50,052 nt of DNA. It comes from Acidobacteriota bacterium (GTDB lineage Bacteria; Acidobacteriota; Terriglobia; Terriglobales; Acidobacteriaceae). The stretch lies in contig QIAJ01000165.1 in the NCBI GenBank assembly GCA_003225495.1, forward strand, positions 1 to 50,052, in the 5' to 3' direction. Shown here one piece after another: positions 8,280-17,460 of the stretch (its first letter is position 1; the number at the start of each line of letters is the position of its first letter). A program made the position numbers and the translations under genes. Below the pieces are notes generated by a model. That model was not told the origin of the DNA. It was given only the letters and a program-made list of their open reading frames with translations, and ran no database searches.

Positions 8280-10772
8280 GTGACCAAGGTACTGGACTGG
8301 CGCAGGCCGATTGCGATGCTGGCTTTGTTCTCAGGCATCGCGGTGGCGCAGTCCAGCCCTGCGGTTACGAACTGTCCAGCCACCACGGCTGCATTGTATG
8401 CGCGGCTGCGATCGATCGGTCTGGATGAGCACCGCGTATATCGGGTACGGGGAGCTTCCATCGACCGGCCCAACCTGCACATCGTTCTGGACGATGGCAT
8501 TCTTGCATTTACCGAAGACATCTGCGGACGGACCACGGGTGCTTACTTCGAGGGCGAAGGCGAAGTGCTGCTGCGTCCGCCGAACAAGGTGGAACGCGGG
8601 TCGATGGCTTTGTTTACCGGGATGGCAATCCTGGAAGAGGGGTTCTCCTCGGCTTACTTCCGGTTTAACGACGACACCGCTGCCAGTTGGCTGGCGAACC
8701 TGTCGCCTGTCAGCGAGGGGGCGGAAGTCGTAAAGCAATGGGACAGTGTGAGCCGCAGCCTGGCGGAGTCCGACGCGCTCCGTCTTCTGCTGGACTTCAG
8801 CCATTTTCTGCCGGCGCGAGATGAGGGGACGCAGGAATTTCCTCGCCTGCTGCATGCCCGGCTCCAAGGCAAGACGCTCGGCAGCTTCGAACTGTTCTGG
8901 GATGCCGCTGCCGCCGAGCCGCTCTGGGCCGGGCAGATCCGCTCTCGTGATGGGGTGCCCTTCTGGGACGTGTGGACGTCATTCAAGCCGGCCGCGCTGG
9001 AAAATCCCGGCCGCTCGAAGGAAGCGGCTACGAATGAAATCAGCATCGGCAGCTTCCGCATCCGGGCCACTGTGCAGCCCCCAACAACACTGCGGGCGGC
9101 GGCCGAATTGAATTTGTCCATTCAAAAAGGCGGGCGACGGACGCTGCTGTTCGAGTTGTCACGCTATTTGAAGATTGATTCGGTGCGCATGGACGGGCAG
9201 CCGCTGGACTTTGTTCAGAACGAATCGCTGGAAGGTACACAACTGCGGCGAAAAGGAAATGATCTGGTGGCGGTAGTGTTTCCTGCGCCGATTGAGTCGG
9301 GACAAAAACTGAAGCTGTCATTCAGCTATGCCGGCGAGGTGTTATCGGAGGCAGGAACCGGGTTGTTGTATGTGGGAGAGCGCGGGACTTGGTATCCGAA
9401 TTTCGGATTGAACCCGGCGATGTTCGATCTGGAGTTTCAATATCCACCGAACTGGACACTGGTAGCGACCGGCAAACAGTCGGCGGCGACGGCCGAAACT
9501 CCGGGCATGCAGGCTTCACGTTGGACTTCTGAGGGGCCGATCGCGGTGGCGGGCTTCAATCTTGGCAAGTACGTTCGGGCGGAAGCGAAGGCAGGTAGCG
9601 TCGTGGTCGCCGCATTTGGCACTGTAGGTGTGGAACGCTCGTTTCCGAAAGCCCCCGCCGAAATGATTCACGAGCAACCTGCGTTTCCAGGGCCGGGATC
9701 CCACTCGGCCATGATAATAGCTCCGCCTCCGCCTCCCTCGCCCGCTCGCAATGCGCAGGCCGTCGCCGACAAAGGCGCACGCGCGATCGGAAGCTTTTCT
9801 CAATGGTTCGGTCCCTATCCGTTTGGGTCACTCTCGCTTACGCAGATGCCAGGCGACTTGAGTCAGGGATGGCCGGGACTGGTCTTCCTTTCTAGCTATG
9901 CGTTCCTCAGTCCGCAGGAGCAGGCTGATCTGCGATTGGATTCCACCCGCGCACTTCTCAGCAATCTAGTTCTGGTTCATGAGACGGCTCATCAATGGTG
10001 GGGAGATCTGGTGTTGTGGAACAGTTACCGGGATCAATGGCTGGTGGAAGGTCTGGCCAACTACTCCGCGCTGCTGACTCTTGAGCAGCAAAACCCGGCA
10101 CAGTTCCGGCTTGTGCTGGACAGATACCGCACCGACCTCTTGAGCAAGAACAAAGAAGACGAACGGTTGCGCGACGCCGGCCCGGTCACGCTGGGTCAGC
10201 GGCTGATTTCTTCTCACTTTCCCGGAGCTTACGAGGCTATCTCGTATGAGCGAGGGACTTGGCTGTTCCACATGCTGCGTTGCATGCTGCGCGATGCTGA
10301 GGCAGGGCCGCGATCGCGGAAGGGCGCTGCCCATGCGGAAGAGCCTTTCTTCCGCGTTCTGCGGAAAGTTCGCGAGCGCTACGCGGGAAAGACTCTCACC
10401 ACGCCGGCGCTGGTGCATGTGATTGAGGAAGAATTGCCGCGCCCTCTCTGGTTTGAGAATCGGCGGTCACTGGATTGGTTTCTTGACGGATGGATCAACG
10501 GGACGTCAATGCCTCGCCTGGAAGCGCGCGAAGTGAAAATCACGCCCAAACCTGCCGGAGTCTCAATTACGGGGGTGATCGCCCAACAGGATGCTACCAA
10601 TGATCTCGTGACCGCGATCCCTGTCTACGGTGTGACGGCCAGCAATTCCACCGTGTTTTTGGGGCAGGTATTGGCAGATGGCCCGGAGACCTCATTTCAT
10701 CTCAATGCGCCGGCCGGAGTCCGAAGGATCGTGCTCGATCCGCGGCAAACGGTACTCACCACGCTGAAATAG
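8280..10772 (+). CDS. Secreted M1-like metallopeptidase lacking the GAMEN motif
   Basis: Exported zinc peptidase of 830 residues. GTG start at 8280 with GGAGGG at 8265-8270. The signal peptide covers residues 1-23. An N-terminal region of about 250 residues has no recognised family. An M1-type beta-sandwich and catalytic domain follow. Zinc ligands are H567/H571 in HETAHQWWG and E590 in EGLANY, an exact HExxH-x18-E. At the position where M1 aminopeptidases carry GAMEN, this protein has GDLSQGWPGLVFLS. A conserved Tyr of the M1 type may lie in YEAISYERG. Without GAMEN, ordinary aminopeptidase activity is doubtful. It may be an M1-fold endopeptidase or have another substrate. Confidence 0.85.
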   Translation: MTKVLDWRRPIAMLALFSGIAVAQSSPAVTNCPATTAALYARLRSIGLDEHRVYRVRGASIDRPNLHIVLDDGILAFTEDICGRTTGAYFEGEGEVLLRPPNKVERGSMALFTGMAILEEGFSSAYFRFNDDTAASWLANLSPVSEGAEVVKQWDSVSRSLAESDALRLLLDFSHFLPARDEGTQEFPRLLHARLQGKTLGSFELFWDAAAAEPLWAGQIRSRDGVPFWDVWTSFKPAALENPGRSKEAATNEISIGSFRIRATVQPPTTLRAAAELNLSIQKGGRRTLLFELSRYLKIDSVRMDGQPLDFVQNESLEGTQLRRKGNDLVAVVFPAPIESGQKLKLSFSYAGEVLSEAGTGLLYVGERGTWYPNFGLNPAMFDLEFQYPPNWTLVATGKQSAATAETPGMQASRWTSEGPIAVAGFNLGKYVRAEAKAGSVVVAAFGTVGVERSFPKAPAEMIHEQPAFPGPGSHSAMIIAPPPPPSPARNAQAVADKGARAIGSFSQWFGPYPFGSLSLTQMPGDLSQGWPGLVFLSSYAFLSPQEQADLRLDSTRALLSNLVLVHETAHQWWGDLVLWNSYRDQWLVEGLANYSALLTLEQQNPAQFRLVLDRYRTDLLSKNKEDERLRDAGPVTLGQRLISSHFPGAYEAISYERGTWLFHMLRCMLRDAEAGPRSRKGAAHAEEPFFRVLRKVRERYAGKTLTTPALVHVIEEELPRPLWFENRRSLDWFLDGWINGTSMPRLEAREVKITPKPAGVSITGVIAQQDATNDLVTAIPVYGVTASNSTVFLGQVLADGPETSFHLNAPAGVRRIVLDPRQTVLTTLK

Positions 10773-10877
10773 ACTGCAAGTCTCCGACCCTTCGTGCCTT
10801 GCCAGACAGGGTGGCGGGGTCCACTCTGCAAGCAAGGTTGCTTACCTCACACCAAACGAATTCCGTTTTGAGTCTCC

Positions 10878-11315
10878 ATGACTGTTCCACGTCATCCACC
10901 GGCCAGCGAGCGGAGTGCACGGCGTGTCGTGCTGCTGGTGGAAGATGAGCCTTTCGTGCGGGAAGCAACGTGTCACATCTTGAAGAGCGCGGGGTTTGAC
11001 GTCTTGCCGGCAGCCGACGCGCAGGAAGCCATGGAGGTTTACGAGCACAACAAACGCAGGATCGACCTGCTGATGACCGACCTGGCGCTGCCGGGACGGA
11101 ATGGGCGTCAATTAGCGCACGACCTGCGCGCTGCGTCTGCCGAAATCCCAATCCTTCTGACATCCGGGTATGTGGAAGTGGACTGGGAAGATGACTCGCA
11201 CGAACCTGGAACCTACTTCCTGCCCAAGCCCTATTGCCGGGCCGAACTGGTCGCAATGATGGAAAAGATTCTCAGCAAAGCGTTGCGCCGGCGCAGCGCT
11301 TCTAACGCCAGCTAG
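10878..11315 (+). CDS. Single-domain response regulator (CheY-like receiver)
   Basis: 145 residues: a short basic leader, then one receiver domain (about 17-135). Acidic residues are in LLVEDEPF, the phosphoacceptor D is in LLMTDLALPG, the conserved Ser/Thr is in ILLTSGY, and the lysine is in FLPKPY. There is no output domain, so it probably acts by protein-protein contact or as a phosphate relay. No histidine kinase is nearby. Two family-A palindromes lie downstream, at 11339 and 11392. Confidence 0.88.
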   Translation: MTVPRHPPASERSARRVVLLVEDEPFVREATCHILKSAGFDVLPAADAQEAMEVYEHNKRRIDLLMTDLALPGRNGRQLAHDLRAASAEIPILLTSGYVEVDWEDDSHEPGTYFLPKPYCRAELVAMMEKILSKALRRRSASNAS

Positions 11316-11338
11316 ATCCCACCCCTAACTCTCTGGAA

Positions 11339-11360
11339 GAGACGCGGCTTGCCGCGTCTC
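11339..11360. repeat. Perfect extragenic palindrome (family A, copy 2)
   Basis: Arms GAGACGCGGC / GCCGCGTCTC with a TT loop are identical in arm sequence to the copy at 2739-2760. Confidence 0.85.
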
Positions 11361-11391
11361 CGCGTTGCCGAGGCATTGCCGATCGCAGCGG

Positions 11392-11412
11392 GAGACGGGC
11401 AAACCCCGTCTC
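11392..11412. repeat. Extragenic palindrome (family A variant, copy 3)
   Basis: Arms GAGACGGG / CCCGTCTC with a five-base loop. It lies about 30 bases after copy 2, so two related hairpins stand between the receiver gene and fabG. Confidence 0.75.
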
Positions 11413-11451
11413 TGCTCATGGGTGATTACGCTGCAAAATTCGATGCGCGTT

Positions 11452-11457
11452 TATAAT
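11452..11457 (+). promoter_or_regulatory. Likely -10 box of fabG
   Basis: A consensus TATAAT sits 22 bases before the fabG ATG, leaving room for a short leader with GAGGAG at 11468-11473. The -35 region is poor. TTACGC at 11426-11431 is 20 bases away, and a similar TTACGCTG...TATAAT pair occurs at 30886-30914. Confidence 0.4.
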
Positions 11458-11478
11458 TCGCCTTTCCGAGGAGCATTC

Positions 11479-12222
11479 ATGAATCTTGAGGGGCGAGTTG
11501 CGCTGGTCACGGGGGCGTCGCAGGGGATCGGACATGCGTGCGCGCTGGCGCTGGCCCGCCATGGGGCGAGCGTGGCCGTGGCGGCGCGTAGCCGCGAGAA
11601 GTTAGACGAATTGGTGGGACAAATCACGTCCGCGGGAGGCAAAGCCGCGGCCTTCGTCATGGATGTCGCCAATGAAGAACAGATCAAGTCGGGTATCAAG
11701 TCAGCGCTCGGACAGTTCAGCAAGATCGACATCCTCGTGAACAATGCCGGCATCACGCGCGACCAACTGGTCATGCGCATGAAGCGCGCCGACTGGGACG
11801 CGGTCCTCAACACCAACCTGACTTCGGCCTACTTATGTATTCAGCAAGTCATTGGTTCCATGCTGAAACAACGCTGGGGACGGATCATCAACATCGCCAG
11901 TATCTTTGGCCAGATGGGGCAGGCGGGCCAGGCGAATTATGCGGCGTCGAAGGCTGGACTCATCGGGTTGACGATGGCAATGGCGCGCGAAGTCGCGTCG
12001 CGAAACATCACGTGCAATGCAGTGGCTCCGGGGTTCATCGAGACCAGCATGACAGCAGTGCTAAGCGAAGAACTCAAAGAGACGGCAGTGAAAATGATCC
12101 CACTGGGAAGAGTGGGGACGACGGAGGACGTTGCGAGTGCGGTCAGCTTCCTTGCGTCTGACGAGGCTTCGTATATAACCGGGCACGTACTGAATGTGAA
12201 TGGCGGGATGCTGATGGGGTAG
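11479..12222 (+). CDS. fabG: 3-oxoacyl-[acyl-carrier-protein] reductase
   Basis: NADPH-dependent short-chain reductase of 247 residues for fatty-acid elongation. The nucleotide-binding TGASQGIG is at residues 12-19, followed by the NNAG motif. The catalytic set is Ser in NIASIFG and Tyr/Lys in ANYAASKAG. The C-terminus reads GHVLNVNGGMLMG, as in FabG proteins. The ATG at 11479 has GAGGAG six bases upstream. The longer reading frame to 11365 runs through palindromes and was rejected. It is isolated from other fab genes here, so a specialised SDR reductase is a minor alternative. Confidence 0.9.
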   Translation: MNLEGRVALVTGASQGIGHACALALARHGASVAVAARSREKLDELVGQITSAGGKAAAFVMDVANEEQIKSGIKSALGQFSKIDILVNNAGITRDQLVMRMKRADWDAVLNTNLTSAYLCIQQVIGSMLKQRWGRIINIASIFGQMGQAGQANYAASKAGLIGLTMAMAREVASRNITCNAVAPGFIETSMTAVLSEELKETAVKMIPLGRVGTTEDVASAVSFLASDEASYITGHVLNVNGGMLMG

Positions 12223-12300
12223 TGAGGTGGAGCTATCAAATCGAAGTAGTTGATGATTACGTGCTCTACGTCAATAAAGACTCTTCCGCGTTGCGTCGGC

Positions 12301-13569
12301 TCACTTCGGCTGTTCGGAAGGTGCTATCTGGACCTGAATGGCGTGAACGTTGTCGGACTTTGTGGTGTCGACGGAAACTACACCAAAACTTCCGTTCGCG
12401 TCGCGCATTTGAATGATTCGCATGGCCTGCGCTCCGGAAGGGCCTGGGCGCACGTTATCGCTCGTTAGTATGGTCACTTGCAGACCGGAGCCCGGGTCGC
12501 CAGGGTTAGGCTGCTCCACTTGCTGTTCGGTGGATTGCTGACCAGTTGAGCTAACGCGCCCGGTCGTGGTTGCGCGCTCCACGAGATGCAGGCGACCGTC
12601 CGGAACTGATCCTGGCACATCGATGGAATAGGTTTCCACGGTGGCGCGCTTGTCTCCTGAAGCGCTCTCGGATTCCTTGCTCACCGCACGAGAGACTTCG
12701 CCCAGCCTGCCTTCAGAGTCCGCGCGGGAGATCCGCTCCTCGGTGCTGCGGTTCTTACCTTCTTGTCTGGCAGTAGCTTGCCGTATTTCGTCTACTTGCC
12801 AGTTTCCCGCGCCATCGGGACGCAGCGTGGTCGTTTGAGATTCAACCGTATCCTCCGACGCTCGTGTGCGCCGCTCCTGGATCTTCATAGCTGGAGTCAG
12901 ACCACCGTTGGGACTTGGGAACATGACCGTGGTGTTCGTCTCCTCCACATCCTTATTGATCTTTTTCGTCTCCTCGGTTTGTCGCCGAATCAGTTGAAGA
13001 TTGCCGTTAGCATCGGCATTCGATGTGGAACTGGCTACATTCGCGTCCCCTCCCGGCAACCTGTGCCTTTCTTCTTCCATTACCTGCAGCAGGGTTTTCA
13101 CTCCGTTCCCATCGCGACCAAACCTGCGCGTGATGATTCGCGTGGTGCTAGCGTTGATTTGCAGCGTTTCCTTTTCGATGCCCTGGTCGAACTCGAACTC
13201 TCCGTCAGATCCGCGCCGCTGGACCGTTTGCTTGTCTAGCGTGCGATTGCCGCTCTGGGTGTGGCTTTCGATAGTGCGGGTGGGATTTACGTTGTCGCCT
13301 TGCGAGTCGGTTGTGGCCGTCCAGGACGCATTCGCGTCGCCCGTTTGGGAATCGGACGTTTGCGCCCAAATCGCGGGATTAGAGCAGAAGCATGCAATCG
13401 CGAGTAGCGTAAGCTGGCTCAAGCGCGTGGCACGGGACAAGCGAGCACGGCGTGCAGATCGCCCATGCTCATCCCGCTCGGAAATACTTGCGATTGACAC
13501 GCCTATTATTTTCTCCCGGGGTAGGTTGGGTGTCCAGCGTTTGCCTGCACCCCGAGTTGTAGGAGACAT
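12301..13569 (-). CDS. Secreted hypothetical protein with degenerate internal repeats
   Basis: 422 residues with no recognised family. A hydrophobic segment (LTLLAIACFC, residues about 53-62, followed by AIWAQT) looks like a signal peptide with an unusually long, Arg-rich n-region, so the true start may be internal, for example the GTG at codon 24. The mature part is polar, rich in Thr, Glu, Arg and Gln, and built of five or six loose repeats of 50-60 residues. Each has an Asp-Gly/Asn-Gly turn (GRDGNGVKTLLQV, NADANGNLQLI, RPDGAGNWQVDEI, RADSEGRLGEV, VPDGRLHLVER, MRDANGSFGVVSV) followed by Thr/Glu-rich strands. This suggests a repetitive beta structure outside the cytoplasm. Function unknown. 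Confidence 0.65.
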   Translation of the reverse strand: MSPTTRGAGKRWTPNLPREKIIGVSIASISERDEHGRSARRARLSRATRLSQLTLLAIACFCSNPAIWAQTSDSQTGDANASWTATTDSQGDNVNPTRTIESHTQSGNRTLDKQTVQRRGSDGEFEFDQGIEKETLQINASTTRIITRRFGRDGNGVKTLLQVMEEERHRLPGGDANVASSTSNADANGNLQLIRRQTEETKKINKDVEETNTTVMFPSPNGGLTPAMKIQERRTRASEDTVESQTTTLRPDGAGNWQVDEIRQATARQEGKNRSTEERISRADSEGRLGEVSRAVSKESESASGDKRATVETYSIDVPGSVPDGRLHLVERATTTGRVSSTGQQSTEQQVEQPNPGDPGSGLQVTILTSDNVRPGPSGAQAMRIIQMRDANGSFGVVSVDTTKSDNVHAIQVQIAPSEQPK

Positions 13570-13665
13570 GTCGCACGGCCAGTTGATGAAAAGCGCCTGT
13601 TAACACAATCATCGCCACCAACCGCCAAACTGGAGACTCTTCATCCGGCGTAAGATAGTGCAGTC

Positions 13666-14124
13666 ATGCCAAGAAAGGCCAAGCACAACGTAACTCTCGA
13701 ACAAAGAGTTCGCCGCGACCTTGATTTTCTGTTTGCGCAGTACGGAGCGAGTGTCGTCGCTAATACAGTGGAAGCATTCGGTATTTCCGAGCTTATCGTT
13801 GAAACTGATGGCGTAGAACTGAAATTCACCAACAACGAACGCGATGGCGACTATCGGATACTGGTGGCTCCGCGTAGCGTAGATGGGGTGTGGGAGTTAC
13901 TGCACGTGGCTTTGGCGGCTTCTACGGGCGACGACGCCAAGTCTCTCGTGGTTCCAATCTATTACAGTGATGAGCCAACCGAGCTTTCTTATGTCGGCCT
14001 GACGAGGCTAGCTGAGATCATGAAGCCTCGATTCGCGCAGTTGGAGCGTGCTTTTGCGCCGGAGAATTATTCGGCGACTCACTCCCGGATGGTCGAAATT
14101 GAGCGACTTGTGCATCCCCGATAG
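13666..14124 (+). CDS. Hypothetical protein, 152 residues
   Basis: No family recognised. The N-terminus is basic (MPRKAKHNVTLEQRVRRDL), followed by a mixed alpha/beta sequence without signal peptide or membrane segment (LIVETDGVELKFTNNERDGDYRILVAPR, split here only by its turns). A cytoplasmic globular protein is likely. Both neighbours face it, so it is a single-gene unit. Its codon use is somewhat less GC-rich than its neighbours, which may hint at recent acquisition, but this is only an impression. Confidence 0.6.
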   Translation: MPRKAKHNVTLEQRVRRDLDFLFAQYGASVVANTVEAFGISELIVETDGVELKFTNNERDGDYRILVAPRSVDGVWELLHVALAASTGDDAKSLVVPIYYSDEPTELSYVGLTRLAEIMKPRFAQLERAFAPENYSATHSRMVEIERLVHPR

Positions 14125-14193
14125 GTACCTGTTGCAAAATCGCCATTGCACCAACAACCTCTAATTTCGCTCGTTTGTGAACGGGTAGGACGT

Positions 14194-16149
14194 CTAGTGC
14201 GCGTCGCGGACAACCAGAATCATTCCCGGCCGGAGAGTGGCCGTATTGCGGTTATAGCGTTGCAGAGCAGCGACCGTGGTCTTGTAGGAACTCGCAATCG
14301 AGTAGAGCGTTTCGCCCTGTTTCACCTGATGCTGAACTACGCCGGCGTGCACTGAGGCTGCGGTCGCAGTCTTCGCCTGAAGCTTCTGCGTCTTTTTCGG
14401 CGACGCCTTTGACTTTGACGCCACCTCGTACCCGGGCGCTCCCGGCGTCACGGGGAGATGTAGGTAGAGAACTCTTCGTCCCGAGAGACTGTTGCCTTTC
14501 AAATGATTCCAGCCGCGGACCATTCGGACCGGGACTGCAAAATTCTCGGCGACGGTTTCTACCGTGTCCCCGCGGTGCACTTTATAACGAGTGATGCGAC
14601 GCGCGTAGGTTCCGGTATCGCTGTATTTGCCCGGAGCAATCGGGATCACTACCCGGCTCTCGGGTTCGAGCGAAGCGTCTTCCAGTTTGTTCACCTCTGA
14701 GATCGCCTTGACGGTTGTGTGATACGTCTTTGCCAGCGAAGCCAGCGTCTCGCCATTTTGGACTTTGTGATAACGCCACCACAAACGCTGGTCGGCCGGT
14801 ATCGCCGCCACGGTTGACACGAACTTGTCTTTCGTTCCAGACGGAAGGTGCAATTCGTACTCGCGATCTTTTGGTGTCGTCAGACGCAGCAGGCTGGGAT
14901 TCAGATCCTGCAAGTCGGCGGCGGTTGCGTCCACGCACTCGGCAGCGAGGCGCAGGTCAATCGAATAATTGATTTTGACGATGTCATAGGGAATCGGCTT
15001 GTCGCGATTCACGTCGTCGAGCCCGTACTGCTCCGGATTCTTGGCCATGATTGTCACGGCCACAATGATCGGAACGTAATTACGGGTTTCCTTCGGCAGC
15101 ACGTTGCGACGATAGAGTTCCCAGAAATCGGCGTAGCCGGTGCGCTTGACCGCGCTCTGCACCCTGCCTGGACCGGAGTTGTACGCGGCCATGGCGAGGT
15201 ACCAGTCGCCGAACTGTGTGTAGAGATCTTTCAGATGGCGCGCGGCAGCGCGAGTTGACTTTTCGGGATCCTGACGGTCATCCACCCAGAAGTTGCGTTG
15301 TAGTCCGTAACCCTTGGCGCGGCTGCCCATGAACTGCCACATGCCGCGGGCTCCGACACGGGACACCGCCAGAGGATGGAATCCGGATTCCGCCTGTGCC
15401 AGGTAAATCAGATCCTGCGGGACGCCTTCTTCCTTCAGAACGCGCCGGATCATATCTTCGTAGCGGCCGGAGCGGGCCAGAGCGCGCTCGAGCGTGCCGC
15501 GTCCGCGATTGGAATAGAAGTTGATGTACCCGGCCACCTGGTCGGTCATCATCAACGGCAGATCAGAGTTCGTCGACTTAATCTCGGCCTCGGCCTTGGC
15601 TTTGACATTAGCGTCCACTGCAGGCGTGGCATCATTCGCTTCGTCGATGGGCGCGGGTTCGGATTTTTGCTGGTCCGAGCTGCCAGACTGCTGTTGGGCC
15701 ACCGACTCCAGGCTGTTGCTGCCTTCGAGAACTCGTTCCAGTTCTTTCTCAAGACGCTCATCGGAGCGGAGGTCGAACCCGCTATTCAGGAGCAAGTTGG
15801 CGGCGGTGTCGAAATTCTGTTTGGCGGCGTCCAGATGGCCAGCCTGGTGGTTTGCCTCGCCCGCCAGATATTCCTTTTCGACCTTGGCGATCAGGTCGGC
15901 TATTGGATCGGCCTGTGCGGGCTGCACGTTCGGCGTGCTGGGTGCGGCCTTGGCCTGTGGTTCGGGGGCAGGCTTAACGTTCTTGACCGGCTGCGGCTCC
16001 GGAGCCTTTGTGGCTGCCGTGATCGCGGGCGCCTGAGCTTGGGGCGGCGGAGTAAACGTTTGTTTCTGAGCAGACTGGCAGGAAACCGTCGAAGCCGCCA
16101 ACAGGGCTGCAAAGACGATTGTCAGAGTCCGATGTGATAGAAGCTTCAT
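14194..16149 (-). CDS. MltD-like membrane-bound lytic transglycosylase with three LysM domains
   Basis: Lipoprotein of 651 residues that cleaves peptidoglycan glycan strands. The lipobox is ASTVSC (C24). A Pro/Ala/Gln-rich linker reaches about residue 85, then comes a helical region. The SLT catalytic domain (about 235-360) has the catalytic glutamate E254 in LAQAESGFHP, with GARGMWQFM and AAYNSGPGRV. Three C-terminal LysM peptidoglycan-binding modules follow, beginning YHKVQNGETL, RYKVHRGDTV and QHQVKQGETL. Domain order and length match MltD. It is transcribed alone. Confidence 0.92.
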   Translation of the reverse strand: MKLLSHRTLTIVFAALLAASTVSCQSAQKQTFTPPPQAQAPAITAATKAPEPQPVKNVKPAPEPQAKAAPSTPNVQPAQADPIADLIAKVEKEYLAGEANHQAGHLDAAKQNFDTAANLLLNSGFDLRSDERLEKELERVLEGSNSLESVAQQQSGSSDQQKSEPAPIDEANDATPAVDANVKAKAEAEIKSTNSDLPLMMTDQVAGYINFYSNRGRGTLERALARSGRYEDMIRRVLKEEGVPQDLIYLAQAESGFHPLAVSRVGARGMWQFMGSRAKGYGLQRNFWVDDRQDPEKSTRAAARHLKDLYTQFGDWYLAMAAYNSGPGRVQSAVKRTGYADFWELYRRNVLPKETRNYVPIIVAVTIMAKNPEQYGLDDVNRDKPIPYDIVKINYSIDLRLAAECVDATAADLQDLNPSLLRLTTPKDREYELHLPSGTKDKFVSTVAAIPADQRLWWRYHKVQNGETLASLAKTYHTTVKAISEVNKLEDASLEPESRVVIPIAPGKYSDTGTYARRITRYKVHRGDTVETVAENFAVPVRMVRGWNHLKGNSLSGRRVLYLHLPVTPGAPGYEVASKSKASPKKTQKLQAKTATAASVHAGVVQHQVKQGETLYSIASSYKTTVAALQRYNRNTATLRPGMILVVRDAH

Positions 16150-16411
16150 ATTTTCACAAAATTATGTAAGCACCTAGGGCACATCCGGGGCCCACTGACT
16201 GTTCAGATGGTACTATCGCGAATTTCGTTGGGTCAACGCTACGAGAGAACCCTCAAGTGTGGTTACTTTGGGCACCAGGCCGGGGATGTTACTCCGGCTG
16301 CACCTGACGTGGCAAGCCGTATTTCCACGATCGGATTGACCCTAAAAATGACTCCAAAATGAATGGCCGGTACTGTGCGTCGTTCCACTTTCTGAGATCA
16401 TCGAAGATCCC

Positions 16412-17410
16412 ATGAAAGCCATCCAGATAAAGCAGCCAGGCGGCCCCGAGGCCATGGAGTTCACAGACCTCCCTGTGCCACAACCAAAACCAAATGAAGC
16501 GGTCGTGAAGATTGCGGCGGCGGGCGTGAACTTCATCGATGTGTACAACCGAGAGGGCCGCTACAAGGTTCCGCTGCCGTTTGTGCTGGGACAGGAAGGC
16601 GCTGGGGTGGTTTCGGCGGTGGGTACCGAGGCCCGCGAGATTGCTGTGGGAGATCGTGTCGCCTACACAAATGTTTTAGGTAGTTATGCGGAGTATGCGG
16701 CCGTGCCGGCAGAGCGGCTGGTAAAGATTCCGGCGGAGGTCAGCGAGAGCGCGGCAGCCGCAACCATGCTGCAAGGGATGACAGCGCACTACCTGGCGCA
16801 CGATACCTATCCACTAAAGAAAAGCGAGACGGCGCTCATTCACGCTGCTGCCGGCGGGGTGGGGTTGTTGCTTGTCCAGATGGCGCACAACATCGGCGCC
16901 CGCGTCATCGCCACGGTCTCGACCGAAGAAAAGGCCAAGCTGGCACGTGAAGCCGGAGCTGACGAGATCATTCTCTACACGCACTCTGACTTTGAGGCGG
17001 AGACGAAGCGATTGACGGGTGGCAAGGGCGTCGATGTTGTGTATGACTCCGTCGGCAAGACCACATTTGAGAAAGGTCTAAACGTAATACGGCCCCGCGG
17101 CATGATGGCACTCTTTGGTGGCTCAAGTGGAGCGGTGCCGCCGTTCGACCCGATGCTGCTGACGCAAAAAGGGTCGCTGTATGTGACGCGCCCGTCGCTG
17201 GGACATTACGTGATTACTCGCGAGGAGTTGCAAGGGCGCGCTGCAGCGGTATTTGGAATGATTCGCAGCGGGAAACTTAAACTGCGAATCGAACACGTTT
17301 ATCCACTGGCCGACGCAGCACAGGCGCACCGCGACCTGGAAAGCCGGAAGACGACCGGGAAGTTGCTGCTAAATACCGAGTTGAGCGTTGCCGAAACGAA
17401 CCAATGGTAG
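16412..17410 (+). CDS. Zinc-free quinone oxidoreductase (MDR family)
   Basis: NADPH:quinone-type oxidoreductase of 332 residues. The GroES-like N-terminal domain starts MKAIQIKQPGGPEAMEF and includes GVNFIDVYNREGRY and GQEGAGVV, as in QorA proteins. The Rossmann domain has HAAAGGVGLLLVQMA near residue 150. The catalytic-zinc cysteines of alcohol dehydrogenases are absent, as expected for this branch. The TAG stop codon is the first part of a family-A palindrome (17407-17435). The preceding 262 bases (16150-16411) contain no gene that I can see. Confidence 0.9.
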   Translation: MKAIQIKQPGGPEAMEFTDLPVPQPKPNEAVVKIAAAGVNFIDVYNREGRYKVPLPFVLGQEGAGVVSAVGTEAREIAVGDRVAYTNVLGSYAEYAAVPAERLVKIPAEVSESAAAATMLQGMTAHYLAHDTYPLKKSETALIHAAAGGVGLLLVQMAHNIGARVIATVSTEEKAKLAREAGADEIILYTHSDFEAETKRLTGGKGVDVVYDSVGKTTFEKGLNVIRPRGMMALFGGSSGAVPPFDPMLLTQKGSLYVTRPSLGHYVITREELQGRAAAVFGMIRSGKLKLRIEHVYPLADAAQAHRDLESRKTTGKLLLNTELSVAETNQW

Positions 17411-17435
17411 AGACGGGGCTTTGACGCGTCTCTAC
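17407..17435. repeat. Palindrome family A, copy 4, overlapping a stop codon
   Basis: Arms GTAGAGACG (17407-17415) and CGTCTCTAC (17427-17435) form the palindrome. The TAG in the left arm is the stop codon of the quinone oxidoreductase gene. Confidence 0.75.
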
Positions 17436-17460
17436 ACATAGCTTTTCATCGGCAGGAGCG

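Noticed and set aside
11339-11412. Two neighbouring palindromes as a mini CRISPR array
   Set aside because: Only two non-identical units with no regular spacers and no cas genes. They belong to a dispersed palindrome family.
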